A stretch of DNA of 64,000 bases from contig NZ_CP104992.1 of assembly GCF_030323265.1 (NCBI RefSeq), positions 496,001-560,000 of the forward strand. The letters run 5' to 3'. The position numbers were made by a program, and so were the translations under genes. Position 1 is the stretch's first letter; every line of letters begins with the position of its first letter. The notes beneath the pieces are model-generated. The model searched no databases. It saw nothing but the letters and a program-made list of their open reading frames with translations, and was not told the origin of the DNA. This DNA comes from Terrirhizobium terrae. GTDB lineage: Bacteria; Pseudomonadota; Alphaproteobacteria; Rhizobiales; Rhizobiaceae. Shown in pieces: positions 1 through 8,866 of the stretch.

Positions 1-65
1 CCCCGCCTTCATGTTCCGCCAGAGCCGCAACAAAACATCGTTATGGCCGTCGAACACCAGTTCCA
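1..65 (-). CDS. Membrane dipeptidase (peptidase M19), N-terminal fragment
   Basis: Only the first 21 codons are in the window; the gene continues off the left edge. Reading leftward from the ATG at 65, the product begins MELVFDGHNDVLLRLWRNM. This is the N-terminus of renal-dipeptidase-type zinc peptidases, in which the HND motif supplies zinc ligands (His9 and Asp11 here). A GGAAG Shine-Dalgarno sequence lies about 8 nt upstream of the ATG. The family hydrolyses dipeptides in the cytoplasm or periplasm. It lies downstream of, and on the same strand as, the purine-salvage operon, separated by a repeat-containing gap. The family call rests on this short stretch alone. Confidence 0.7.
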
Positions 66-182
66 TCAAAGTCTTCCTGAAATTGTGATCTGTCTGAGGG
101 TGGGTGGCGCCGATCCTAGCCAGCGGGGAAGTATGCGCAAGGGTGAAGTGCGATCAGGTCAGAGCTATTGCACATCGAAAGT

Positions 183-225
183 CCCCCTCTGGCCTGCCGG
201 CCATCTCCCCCACAAGGGGGAGAAA
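183..225. repeat. RIME-like palindromic repeat, copy 1
   Basis: This stretch reads CCCCCTCTGGCCTGCCGG, then a CTCCCCCACAAGGGGGAG hairpin. The same unit occurs at 27764-27806 and, inverted, at 27892-27934. Its form and intergenic position match rhizobial intergenic mosaic elements (RIME). It lies between the phosphoribosyltransferase stop and the dipeptidase start. Confidence 0.75.
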
Positions 226-278
226 ACTCGCGGCATCCATCTGCCCTAATTGAGGCTCGACAGTCCGGCTGGGTTAAG

Positions 279-299
279 CCCTCCCCGTTGTGGGGAGGG
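279..299. repeat. GC-rich hairpin downstream of the purine operon
   Basis: CCCTCCCC and GGGGAGGG pair perfectly around a 5-nt loop, 39 nt past the phosphoribosyltransferase stop codon. It may terminate the leftward purine operon or be part of a degenerate intergenic repeat. On the minus strand no strong T-run follows, so termination is only possible. Confidence 0.45.
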
Positions 300-337
300 T
301 TGGGAGGGGTCTTTTCTGCGTACAGCAGCCCGCCCGA

Positions 338-1015
338 TCAAGCCGACCACATCCCCTCGCCCGCCTTCTTCAGCATCGGCGTCCTGAAACACGAAACCAC
401 CCGCCCGCGCCATTGCGGCCCGAGCGCCTCGAGCTTCGCCTCCCAGCGATCGGACTGCAGCATCGCCGCGCCGATCGCCACCGGCTCGATCCCGAGCGAA
501 GTAAGCAGCGTAAGGCCGGAGACGATCGAGGTGCCTGACGAAATCACGTCGTCGATCAGCGCCACCCGCTTGCCCGCAATCAGCGGCATCATCCGCGGAT
601 CGACATAGAGGCGTTTCTGCTGCTCCGGCGTGGTGATGGAAGAGAGCGGCACAGACAACGCCTCGTCGTACCAGAACTTTTTCGACGTCCCGAGCGGCAC
701 GTAGCGGGCAAAGCCGAGCATGCGGGCAACGGCTGCGGCAAGCGTCAGCCCGAGCGTCGGCAGGCCGACGATCACTTCCGGGCGGAGCGCCGCGATCTTC
801 GGCGCGAGATCGGCGGCCAGCGCATCCTGCACGTCGAAACTCGCCTGGTTGATGATCAGGGATGCCAGCGCATGCTCTCCATCGGCAAGCGGTCGGATCG
901 GCAGACGCATCTGCTCGCCGCGGTCGAGCCTTGCAGGAAAGAAGTCCGAGAACGGGCCCGCCTCATCGAACGTGCCCGGCGGGTGCATCTCCTGCCAGAA
1001 ATCATGCGGCTGCAT
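338..1015 (-). CDS. Phosphoribosyltransferase family protein
   Basis: This 225-residue protein carries the type-I phosphoribosyltransferase PRPP loop VALIDDVISSGTS at about residues 151-163. A preceding VIVGLPTLGL segment fits the core Rossmann-like fold. The family joins a free base to PRPP, giving a nucleoside monophosphate. It is the last gene of a leftward run with nucleoside hydrolase and adenine deaminase, only 11 nt after the deaminase stop, so purine-base salvage (for example of hypoxanthine) is the natural inference. The base specificity cannot be read from sequence, and orotate- or xanthine-type specificity remains possible. The ATG has a GGGAG Shine-Dalgarno sequence 6 nt upstream, inside the end of the deaminase gene. 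Confidence 0.8.
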   Translation of the reverse strand: MQPHDFWQEMHPPGTFDEAGPFSDFFPARLDRGEQMRLPIRPLADGEHALASLIINQASFDVQDALAADLAPKIAALRPEVIVGLPTLGLTLAAAVARMLGFARYVPLGTSKKFWYDEALSVPLSSITTPEQQKRLYVDPRMMPLIAGKRVALIDDVISSGTSIVSGLTLLTSLGIEPVAIGAAMLQSDRWEAKLEALGPQWRGRVVSCFRTPMLKKAGEGMWSA

Positions 1016-1026
1016 CAGAACTCCCG

Positions 1027-2814
1027 TCAGGCCAGAACTTCCAGAATTGGGCTTTCCAATAGCGTGCCTGTCGTCACGTCGGCAATCCCCCGGTCGGTCT
1101 GGTGCGGGCCGGCATTGCAGGCAAGCGTCGCGCCGAAACAGGCCTTGAACACCAGATAGGGCGGCTCCCAGTCGACGATCGCGTCCATCACGGCCCTGAT
1201 CTCGCGAAACCCGTCCGCGACCTCATCGAGCGGCGCCTCGGAAACGAGGCCGGCGAGCGGCAGCGGCAGCATAGCCACCACCTCGCCGTCGCGCGCTACG
1301 GCCATGCCGCCGCCGGCGCCGATCACCGCATTGGCGGCTGCAGCCATGTCGCTCGGATCGACACCGAAGACGGTGAGGTTGTGGCTGTCATGGGCGAGCG
1401 TGGTCGCGAACGCGCCGCGCCATGTGCCCCAGCCTTTCATGAAACCCAAACGGGTGCGGCTGTCTGCACGGCCGTGGCGGTGGGTGACGGCGATCAACAC
1501 CGTGCCCTCCGGGGGTACCACGAAACCATGCTCGACAGCCGCATCCGCCTGCCCCCAAGTCGTGAAGCGCGGCCGATCGATGGTCGCGATCCTGACTTGG
1601 GTGCCCTGCGAGCGAAGTCTGAAATCGTCTTCCTGCAGGAACTGAAGTTTGACCGAGCGGCGCAGCGGATTGGGGTCCACTCGCGGGACCTCGATCGCCA
1701 TCGCGCCGTCGCGCGAGACGATCTGGCCGCTTGCCAGCACCGCTCGTGTGCGGAACTCCGCAAGGTCTTCGAAAAGCACGATATCGGCGCGCCGGCCCGC
1801 TGCGATCAGGCCGAGATCGGCCCGGCCAATCCGAACGGCACCATTCAGCGTCGCCGCCTGCAGCGCCCATTCCGGCTTCATGCCGTAGCGCACCAGCCGC
1901 CGCACGACATCATCGAGCCCGCCGCCATCGATGAGATCGTCGGGAAACACATCGTCGGTGCAGAGCGTCACCGTCTGCGGCAGATGGCCGAGCGTGTTCA
2001 AGGCATCGACGAATTCCGGCAGGAGATGATCGTGCGAGCCGCGCATCTCGATCGCAAGACCGGCTCTCAGCTTGTCCATCAGGTCGTCGGCCGAGGTCAG
2101 TTCATGATCAGAGGTCACGCCGGCCGACATGAAGGCGGCAAGGTCTCCGCCGGCAAGCCCCCGAGCATGGCCTGAGACCAGTTTTTCGGAAACCAACGCC
2201 GCCTGCACGATACCACGCATGCGCGGCTCGCGGTCGATGACACCACGCATGTTCATCACTTCGGCAAGCCCGGCGATCTTCGGCCATATCAGCATTTCTT
2301 CGACCGCGTCGGCGTCGAAGTCGGCGCCGGCCACTTCGAAGCCCGGCGCCGAAGGCACGCAGGATGGCGCCATCACCATTGCACGCAGCGGCAGCCGCTT
2401 CACCGCTTCGACCGACCAGGCCACCCCGTCGACGCCACAGACATTGGCGAATTCATGCGGATCCCAGACAACCGTCGTCACGCCGCGCGGCACGACGGCT
2501 TCAGTATAGGTGGCAGGCGTCACCATCGAGCTTTCGACATGCATATGCGTGTCGATCAATCCAGGCGAGATGAACGTGCCGGTCGCATCGACCACCCGTT
2601 CGGCGTCGGAACGCGCGCCACGGTCGTGAACGCTGGCGATCATCGGCCCGACAATGCCGATATCGGCGGGACGCAGTTCACCGGTCACCATGTCGACCAA
2701 AGTGCCGCCGGTGATCAGGACGTCGAAATGGACCTTTCCGCATGCGGCCGCAACCGCCCTGTCACGCAGGCAGGGATCGGTGAATTCGCCGACTGTCGCG
2801 ATGATTTCCCTCAC
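1027..2814 (-). CDS. ade: Adenine deaminase
   Basis: This 595-residue metal-dependent amidohydrolase deaminates adenine to hypoxanthine and ammonia. The metal-binding HMHVESSMVTP motif lies near residues 90-100, WDPHEF follows, and the C-terminal domain of the adenine-deaminase family is complete. The length is typical of bacterial Ade. The start is GTG, overlapping the nucleoside-hydrolase stop by 4 nt (GTGA), which indicates translational coupling. With the upstream nucleoside hydrolase and the downstream phosphoribosyltransferase it forms a nucleoside to base to nucleotide route, probably controlled by the LacI-type regulator at the operon head. Confidence 0.92.
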   Translation of the reverse strand: MREIIATVGEFTDPCLRDRAVAAACGKVHFDVLITGGTLVDMVTGELRPADIGIVGPMIASVHDRGARSDAERVVDATGTFISPGLIDTHMHVESSMVTPATYTEAVVPRGVTTVVWDPHEFANVCGVDGVAWSVEAVKRLPLRAMVMAPSCVPSAPGFEVAGADFDADAVEEMLIWPKIAGLAEVMNMRGVIDREPRMRGIVQAALVSEKLVSGHARGLAGGDLAAFMSAGVTSDHELTSADDLMDKLRAGLAIEMRGSHDHLLPEFVDALNTLGHLPQTVTLCTDDVFPDDLIDGGGLDDVVRRLVRYGMKPEWALQAATLNGAVRIGRADLGLIAAGRRADIVLFEDLAEFRTRAVLASGQIVSRDGAMAIEVPRVDPNPLRRSVKLQFLQEDDFRLRSQGTQVRIATIDRPRFTTWGQADAAVEHGFVVPPEGTVLIAVTHRHGRADSRTRLGFMKGWGTWRGAFATTLAHDSHNLTVFGVDPSDMAAAANAVIGAGGGMAVARDGEVVAMLPLPLAGLVSEAPLDEVADGFREIRAVMDAIVDWEPPYLVFKACFGATLACNAGPHQTDRGIADVTTGTLLESPILEVLA

Positions 2815-3737
2815 CAGCTCGCCTCCGCCCTCAATGTCTCGAGAATGACGGCCTTTGCCTTTTCGATGTCGATCTCGGCGGCGAACTGGGCGTTGAACTC
2901 GCCACCGCGACCCGGCCGTACTTCCACGACCGTCCGCCCGCGGGTCACCTGTCCCGCCACCTCGATATCGATACGCGCCTCCTGCCAGGTCACGAGTTCG
3001 GGACGGGCAAAGGCCACCGCCGCCACAGCATCGTAGAGCGCCATCGCGGGCCGACCACGGCTCGTCGCAATCGCCACGAACCCGGCAAGCAGGTCAGCCA
3101 GCAGCGTGGCATTGCGTCCGCCAGCGGCCCGCACGGGATCGACATCTTCGGGAGCGCACAGCACCTTGCGGCAGAGATCGAGATCGACCATGCGGAACGG
3201 AATGCCGTGGGCAAGTACGATCCCTACCGCTTCAGGGTCGGCAAACGCATTGAACTCCGCCGAAGCCGTATGATTGCCGGCGGTCAGCCCGCCGCCCATC
3301 CAGGTCAGGTCGGTGATCTTCGCCGCCAGATCCGGCCGCGCCAGCGCCACGGCGGCGATATTGGTGAGCGGCCCAAGCGCCAGGATGCGGCACTGGTCCT
3401 CGCTCTTTTCCAGCCAGGCACACAGCGCTTCGAACCCATTCTCGGGAAAATGATCAGCCGCTTCGGGCAGTGCCTGACCAACGGTCGGCATGCCTGCATC
3501 ACTCAGGATCGAGACTGCCGTTTCCAGCTTTCCGAACACGGGCAGCGCCCGGCCTGCATGGATCGGAAACGGCCAGACGAAGGCCGCGGCGGCGGAGGCC
3601 GCGTTGCGGCGAACCTGCGCCAGGGGCGCATTGCCATAGACCAGCGATACGCCGTCTATCGCCATGCCTTCATGCGCGGCGACCATGATGGCCGCCAGAT
3701 CATCGAACCCCATATCGGTGTCGATCCAGATACCCAT
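2811..3737 (-). CDS. Inosine/uridine-preferring nucleoside hydrolase
   Basis: The protein has about 308 residues and begins with the calcium-binding signature IDTDMGFDDLAAIM (residues 5-18), the hallmark of nucleoside hydrolases that cleave the N-glycosidic bond of ribonucleosides. Later family features include LALGPLTNIAAVALARPD, WMGGG and a Glu/Asn-rich EFNAFADPEA segment. I place the start at the ATG at 3737; an in-frame GTG lies one codon upstream. It sits between the LacI-type regulator (74 nt upstream) and adenine deaminase (4-nt overlap). Substrate preference, purine or pyrimidine, is inferred only from this neighbourhood. Confidence 0.88.
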   Translation of the reverse strand: MGIWIDTDMGFDDLAAIMVAAHEGMAIDGVSLVYGNAPLAQVRRNAASAAAAFVWPFPIHAGRALPVFGKLETAVSILSDAGMPTVGQALPEAADHFPENGFEALCAWLEKSEDQCRILALGPLTNIAAVALARPDLAAKITDLTWMGGGLTAGNHTASAEFNAFADPEAVGIVLAHGIPFRMVDLDLCRKVLCAPEDVDPVRAAGGRNATLLADLLAGFVAIATSRGRPAMALYDAVAAVAFARPELVTWQEARIDIEVAGQVTRGRTVVEVRPGRGGEFNAQFAAEIDIEKAKAVILETLRAEASW

Positions 3738-3810
3738 CACGCACGCCTCACAATCACAACCATAACATTCATCGATTTTTCGCTATATACGCTCGATTGC
3801 GGGAATTGGA

Positions 3811-4884
3811 TCACTCGGACTCCTCCCGCTTCTGCAATTCTTCCGATGGAAACGAAGGAGCCGCCGTCGACTGACGAACGACAAGCTGCATCGGCACCCG
3901 GTCGCCATTCGAAGCCGCGCAAGCGCCAGCGACGATCGGACCGGCACCCGCCCGCGATCCATCCCTTTCGCCGATCGCCACACCGAGTGCGGCAACAGCC
4001 CGCTCGGCGATCAGGTCGAGATCCTGGCGCATCGTCGTCAACTGCGGGGTCACCACCGAAGACCAGACAAGATCATCGAAACCGGTGACATTGGCCTGCC
4101 GGGGCACGTCGATGCCGCTGCGCTGAAGTTCCGTCAGCACCCGAAGCGCCAGAAGATCGGACGAGGCCGCAAAGGCGGTAAATCCATCCGCGACTTTCGC
4201 CGACAGACCGAGACACTGCCCCTCGCCGAGCGTGGTCTCCAACGTTTCAATCCACAGGGTCTCGGATTGAACATTCGATCCAAGACCCGCCTTCAGCCCG
4301 CCCAGTCGGTCGACCTGAACGTTGGAAGACGTGCTCTGGCCGACCAGCAGCACACGACGGTGACCGAGCGAGGCGAGATAGCGGCCCATCTGCTCGCCAC
4401 CTTCCCGGTGGTCGGACGAAACCGTGTTTCCCGGCGTCGAGGGACTATCGATGATCGCGACGGGCGCACCGATATCGACCACCCGTGAACCGCGCCGCGG
4501 AACGACGATCAAGCCGTCAACGCCGCGCTCGAGCAACCGTCCGATCGCCTCTGCCTGCCGCACGATCTGGCCGCGACTGTCGCCGATCAGGACGCCATAC
4601 CCGGCGGCCGAAGCGGCGTGCTCAATCGCCTGAGCGATCTGCGGGAAGAGCGGATTGGAAATATCGGGAAGCACGAGACCGATGACGCCGCTGCGCCCGG
4701 TCCTGAGCGCCCTGGCCGCCTGGCTCGGCACGTAACCGAGCTCGTCGGCCTTGGCCTTGATCGAGGCCGCGAGATCCACCGAAACCCGCCCCTTGCCCGA
4801 AAGCGCATTCGACACGGTCGCCGCCGAAACGCCCAGCGCTTCGGCAATCGCAGTCATCGTGGCTGGCGGGCGGTTGAAGTTCAT
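3811..4884 (-). CDS. LacI-family transcriptional regulator of the purine-salvage operon
   Basis: An N-terminal LacI helix-turn-helix (AIAEALGVSAATVSNALSGK) and hinge (YVPSQAARALRTGRSG) precede a periplasmic-binding-protein-like effector domain with the usual IGLVLPDISNPLFPQIAQAI start. I chose the ATG at 4884 (about 357 residues); the longer form would start at TTG 4893. A palindrome with a central CG lies 10 nt upstream (4895-4912), suggesting autoregulation. The gene is co-directional with nucleoside hydrolase, adenine deaminase and phosphoribosyltransferase, so a nucleoside or purine effector is likely but unproven. Confidence 0.85.
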   Translation of the reverse strand: MNFNRPPATMTAIAEALGVSAATVSNALSGKGRVSVDLAASIKAKADELGYVPSQAARALRTGRSGVIGLVLPDISNPLFPQIAQAIEHAASAAGYGVLIGDSRGQIVRQAEAIGRLLERGVDGLIVVPRRGSRVVDIGAPVAIIDSPSTPGNTVSSDHREGGEQMGRYLASLGHRRVLLVGQSTSSNVQVDRLGGLKAGLGSNVQSETLWIETLETTLGEGQCLGLSAKVADGFTAFAASSDLLALRVLTELQRSGIDVPRQANVTGFDDLVWSSVVTPQLTTMRQDLDLIAERAVAALGVAIGERDGSRAGAGPIVAGACAASNGDRVPMQLVVRQSTAAPSFPSEELQKREESE

Positions 4885-4894
4885 GAGCAGCAAG

Positions 4895-4912
4895 TGATTA
4901 ATCGTTTAATCA
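4895..4912. promoter_or_regulatory. Candidate LacI-type operator
   Basis: The sequence TGATTAATCGTTTAATCA is an 18-bp palindrome with a central CG and a single mismatched pair. This is the usual form of LacI/PurR-family operators. It lies directly upstream of the LacI-type gene, where binding would block transcription of the regulator and the genes behind it. Confidence 0.6.
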
Positions 4913-5085
4913 AACATATCCAAGTCCCCCTTTCTGTCGACCCCGACACAACCGGATGTGGAGAGACTGTGACTCCTACGCCACGATGTTCCAGGACGCA
5001 CTCAGGCCCAACCCTGTTCACGCCTTGACTTGGCCTTCTCGACCCATTGAATTCGGACCCAACAAAAATCAGGGGTTCAGAAATA

Positions 5086-6512
5086 ATGCATGACGACGAA
5101 ATCACCGCACTTTCGGCAACATCGCTGTCGGAAGCGATCCACGACGGCCGGGCCTCCTGCGTCGAGGTTATGCAGGCCTATCTCAAGCGGATCGAGCGGC
5201 TCAATCCTTCCGTCAACGCCATCGTCAGCCTGCGCGATGCGGATTCCTGATTGCGGATGCTACGCAGCGCGACCGGGAGCTCGCCGGTGGAACATCGCAT
5301 GGCTGGATGCACGGCATGCCGATCGCCATCAAGGATCTCTGCGAGGCAAAGGGCATCCGCTGCACCTACGGCTCGCCGCTCTTTGCCGATTTCGTCCCCG
5401 ACAAGGACGAGGCCATGGTCGAGCGCATCAGGAATGCTGGCGCGATCATCATCGGCAAGACCAATACGCCCGAACAGGGCATGGGCTCGCAGAGCTACAA
5501 TCCGGTGCACGGCACGACGAAAACGCCTTACGACCTTTCGAAGACCGCTGGCGGCTCCAGCGGCGGTGCGGCGGCAGCGCTCGCCGCTCATCTCCTGCCC
5601 GTCGCCGATGGCAGCGACATGATGGGCTCGCTGCGCAATCCCGCCGCCTTCAACAATGTCGTCGGTTTCCGCCCCAGCACCGGCCGCATACCCAACGTCC
5701 TCAAGCCGGAACTCTATGCCGCACGCCTGTCCACACTGGGTCCGATGGGCCGCACCGTTGCCGACACGGCAGCGCTTCTTTCCACCCAGGCGGGCCATGA
5801 TCCCCGCGATCCGATGTCGCTGCCCACCGAAGACCTGAAACCGCAGGCAGGCTGCGATTTTTCCGGCGCTCGCATCGCCTGGCTCGGCGATCTCGGCGGC
5901 TACCTGCCCTTCGAACCCGGCGTGCTGGATCTCTGCCGCGCCACCCTGCCCGTCTTCGAACATCTCGGCTGCACGGTAGAAGACGTCGTGCCCGACTTCG
6001 ACATGACTGACCTTTGGCAATCCTGGACGACGCTGAGAAGCTGGCTCACCGCGAATTCCATGCGCGACACCTATGCCGATCCGGCCAAGCGGGAAAAACT
6101 GAAGCAGGACATCATCTGGGAAATCGAGCGCGGCCTCGACATGACCGGTCGCGAAGTGCATTTCGCCTCCAAGCGCCGCACCGCCTGGTACCACTATAGT
6201 CTCAGCCTGTTCGAACGCTACGATTACCTGATCCTGCCATCCGCCCAGGTCTTCCCCTTCGACGCCGAAACGCCCTGGCCGAAGGCGATCGCGGGAAGGA
6301 CAATGGATACCTATCATCGCTGGATGGAAGTGGTGATCGGGCCCTCGATGGCCGGCCTGCCGGTTGCCGCCATGCCGGCTGGCTTCAATGAGAAGGGCCT
6401 GCCGAACGGTATCCAGATCATCGGCCGACCGCTGGCCGACAAGGCCGTGCTGGAAATGGCGCTCGCCTATGAGGCCGCAACGGACTGGCTGGCGATCAGA
6501 CCGAAGCTTTGA
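5086..6512 (+). CDS. Amidase (amidase-signature family), frameshifted
   Basis: The gene encodes an amidase-signature hydrolase of about 475 residues if one base is added in the CC at 5246-5247. The first frame ends SVNAIVSLRDADS; the restored frame reads on through the segment before WMHGMPIAIKDLCEAKG. The catalytic Lys lies in IAIKD, and the Ser-cis-Ser-Lys region includes TAGGSSGGAAAALAA and GSDMMGSLRNPA. The start at ATG 5086 has AGGGG about 11 nt upstream. The family hydrolyses amide bonds of varied substrates, and specificity is not evident here. It converges with the LysR gene at 6522. As sequenced it would be truncated, but the downstream frame is fully conserved, so a sequencing deletion is likely. 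Confidence 0.82.
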
Positions 6513-6521
6513 ACTTGACTG

Positions 6522-7439
6522 TTACCAGGCGACGATCTCCTGCCGGTAGCGCCCGACCTCCTCAAGCAGCCACGCCCGGAAGGCGACGACCGGGCGGAAC
6601 TCGCTTTTCGCCTGCGGCGCCACCGCATAATAGGCGCTGGGGCTGACGACCTGATGCGGAAACGCCTCGACCAGTTGCCCGTTCGCCAGTTCCGTATCGA
6701 TCAAGAAAAGCGGCATCAGCGCCACGCCGAGGCCCGCAATGCAGGCCTGCGCCACACTGCCAAACTGCTCGAAGCGCATGCCCTCACCCGCAGTCGAAGC
6801 GACATGCAGGCTCTCGAACCAATGCCTCCAGGCGCCGGGCCGTGACGCCATGTGCAACAACGGCAGGCGCATCAGGTCTTCCGGCCGGCTCACGGGGTGG
6901 CTTGCGAGAAACGCCGGCGAGCAGACCGGCCCCACCATCTCGTCCATCAGGAAGGTGCAGTCTGCGCCCGGCCATTCCGGCTGCCCCACATGGATCGCCA
7001 TGTCGATGCCGTCCCGATCGAAATCGAAAACCCCGATCCTTGTCGCGAAATTCAGCGTGATCTCCGGATGGCGGGCCACGAATTGCGGGATGCGCGGCAT
7101 CAGCCAGCGCGTCCCGAAGGTCGGCAGGATGGCGAGATTCAGCTGGTCGCTATGCCGTTTGGTCATGACATGCAGCGACGCCGAACGGATCTGCGCCAGC
7201 GCCCCGGCGATCGCCCGAGCAAAATCCGCGCCCGCCGGCGTCAGCACCACGCCCCGACTTGTACGGTCGAACAGCATCACGCCGAGCTGCTCTTCGAGCC
7301 CGGAAACCTGCCGGCTTATCGCTCCCTGCGTCAACGACAGCTCGTCGGCCGCCGTCGAAAAACTGCCGAGCCGCGCAACGGAATCGAAGGCGGCAAGCGC
7401 CGATGTCGAGGGCAGAAGCTTTCGCGACAGGTTCGTCAT
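6522..7439 (-). CDS. LysR-family transcriptional regulator (GcvA-like)
   Basis: This 305-residue LysR regulator has an N-terminal winged HTH (ALAAFDSVARLGSFSTAADE, then LTQGAISRQVSGLEEQLG) and a C-terminal substrate-binding domain. It diverges from the glutaryl-CoA dehydrogenase gene, with about 90-115 nt between the starts. LysR proteins commonly regulate the divergent neighbour, so control of glutarate/lysine catabolism is a reasonable inference. It resembles GcvA-like members that lack an obvious effector signature. The start at ATG 7439 places the HTH at residues 20-45, the usual position. Confidence 0.88.
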   Translation of the reverse strand: MTNLSRKLLPSTSALAAFDSVARLGSFSTAADELSLTQGAISRQVSGLEEQLGVMLFDRTSRGVVLTPAGADFARAIAGALAQIRSASLHVMTKRHSDQLNLAILPTFGTRWLMPRIPQFVARHPEITLNFATRIGVFDFDRDGIDMAIHVGQPEWPGADCTFLMDEMVGPVCSPAFLASHPVSRPEDLMRLPLLHMASRPGAWRHWFESLHVASTAGEGMRFEQFGSVAQACIAGLGVALMPLFLIDTELANGQLVEAFPHQVVSPSAYYAVAPQAKSEFRPVVAFRAWLLEEVGRYRQEIVAW

Positions 7440-7554
7440 GCCCTATTACTATCCGTCATGGCAGCTTGAGTAAACGGGCCTTGTTGACGCCGCATCGGCA
7501 CGCTAATCCGGCAGCCAGACTGCTATTTCCGTGAACGGAACCCCGGAGGATCCC

Positions 7555-8730
7555 TTGGCCTTTTCCTGGAACGACCCTTTCCTGCTCGACGACCAGCTGA
7601 CCGAAGACGAGCGGATGATCCGCGATGCGGCGGCCGCCTTCGCCAAGGCCGAGCTCCTGCCCCGCGTCCAGGAAGCCTATCTCGATGAGCAGACCGATGC
7701 CGGCCTGTTTCGGCTAATGGGTCAGACCGGCCTTCTCGGCGTCACCCTGCCGGAAGAATATGGTGCCGCCAACGCCTCCTATGTCGCCTACGGCCTCGTC
7801 GCCCGCGAAATCGAGCGCATCGATAGTGGCTACCGCTCGATGATGAGCGTCCAGTCCTCGCTCGTCATCTACCCGATCTTCGCCTACGGCTCCGACGAGC
7901 AGAAGAAAAAATATCTTCCGGGTCTCGTCTCGGGCGAGCTGATCGGCTGTTTCGGCCTGACCGAGCCAGATGCCGGCTCCGATCCGGGCGGCATGAAGAC
8001 CCGCGCCGAAAAGATCGAGGGCGGCTATCGCCTGCGCGGCGCCAAGATGTGGATTTCCAACGCCCCGATCGCCGACGTCTTCGTCGTCTGGGCGAAGTCC
8101 GAAGCCCATAACAACGAGATCCGCGGCTTCGTGCTGGAAAAGGGCATGAAGGGTCTGTCAGCCCCGAAAATCGGCGGAAAACTGTCGCTGCGCGCCTCGA
8201 TCACCGGCGAGATCGTCATGGACGGCGTCGAAGTGACCGAAGACGCGCTGCTGCCGAATGTTTCGGGCCTTAAAGGACCCTTCGGCTGTCTCAACCGCGC
8301 CCGCTACGGCATTTCCTGGGGCGTCATGGGTGCGGCCGAAGACTGCTGGTTCCGCGCCCGCCAGTACGGCCTCGACCGCAAGCAGTTCGGCAAGCCGCTC
8401 GCCGGCATGCAGCTCTACCAGAAGAAGCTCGCCGACATGCAGACCGAAATCGCACTCGGCCTGCAGGGTAGCTTGCGCGTCGGCCAGTTGATGGACCAGC
8501 ACCGCATGGCGCCGGAAATGATCTCCATCGTCAAGCGCAACAATTGCGGCAAGGCGCTGGACATCGCCCGTCAGGCCCGCGACATGCATGGCGGCAACGG
8601 CATCCAGATCGAATTCCACGTCATGCGCCATTCGCAGAACCTTGAAACGGTCAACACCTACGAAGGCACCCACGACGTCCACGCCCTGATCCTCGGCCGC
8701 GCCCAGACCGGCATCCAGGCATTCTTCTGA
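7555..8730 (+). CDS. gcdH: Glutaryl-CoA dehydrogenase
   Basis: This FAD-dependent acyl-CoA dehydrogenase oxidatively decarboxylates glutaryl-CoA to crotonyl-CoA in lysine, tryptophan and glutarate breakdown. Family features include [16 protein letters not shown], the substrate-pocket region, and the catalytic-glutamate segment [16 protein letters not shown] near the C-terminus, which is the form found in GcdH. I prefer the TTG at 7555, preceded by GGAGGA with 5-nt spacing (391 residues). The longer frame begins at GTG 7531 with no clear ribosome site. A LysR regulator is divergent, and a terminator-like hairpin follows. Confidence 0.9.
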   Translation: MAFSWNDPFLLDDQLTEDERMIRDAAAAFAKAELLPRVQEAYLDEQTDAGLFRLMGQTGLLGVTLPEEYGAANASYVAYGLVAREIERIDSGYRSMMSVQSSLVIYPIFAYGSDEQKKKYLPGLVSGELIGCFGLTEPDAGSDPGGMKTRAEKIEGGYRLRGAKMWISNAPIADVFVVWAKSEAHNNEIRGFVLEKGMKGLSAPKIGGKLSLRASITGEIVMDGVEVTEDALLPNVSGLKGPFGCLNRARYGISWGVMGAAEDCWFRARQYGLDRKQFGKPLAGMQLYQKKLADMQTEIALGLQGSLRVGQLMDQHRMAPEMISIVKRNNCGKALDIARQARDMHGGNGIQIEFHVMRHSQNLETVNTYEGTHDVHALILGRAQTGIQAFF

Positions 8731-8799
8731 TCGCACCAAGATCGAAGAAGGCGATCGACACCCGACCGCCTTCGCCCTGGGTTTTCCCCAGCTGGCTCG

Positions 8800-8829
8800 G
8801 CCCGCGAAAGCGCGCCGGGTCTTTTTTGC
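8800..8829 (+). terminator. Rho-independent terminator after gcdH
   Basis: A GC-rich imperfect stem (GGCCCGCG around AAAG, then CGCGCCGGG) is followed by TCTTTTTTG. It lies 70-100 nt past the glutaryl-CoA dehydrogenase stop. Confidence 0.65.
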
Positions 8830-8866
8830 CTGAAGATGAAATGCCGGATGAAGATTCCAGCTGGCG

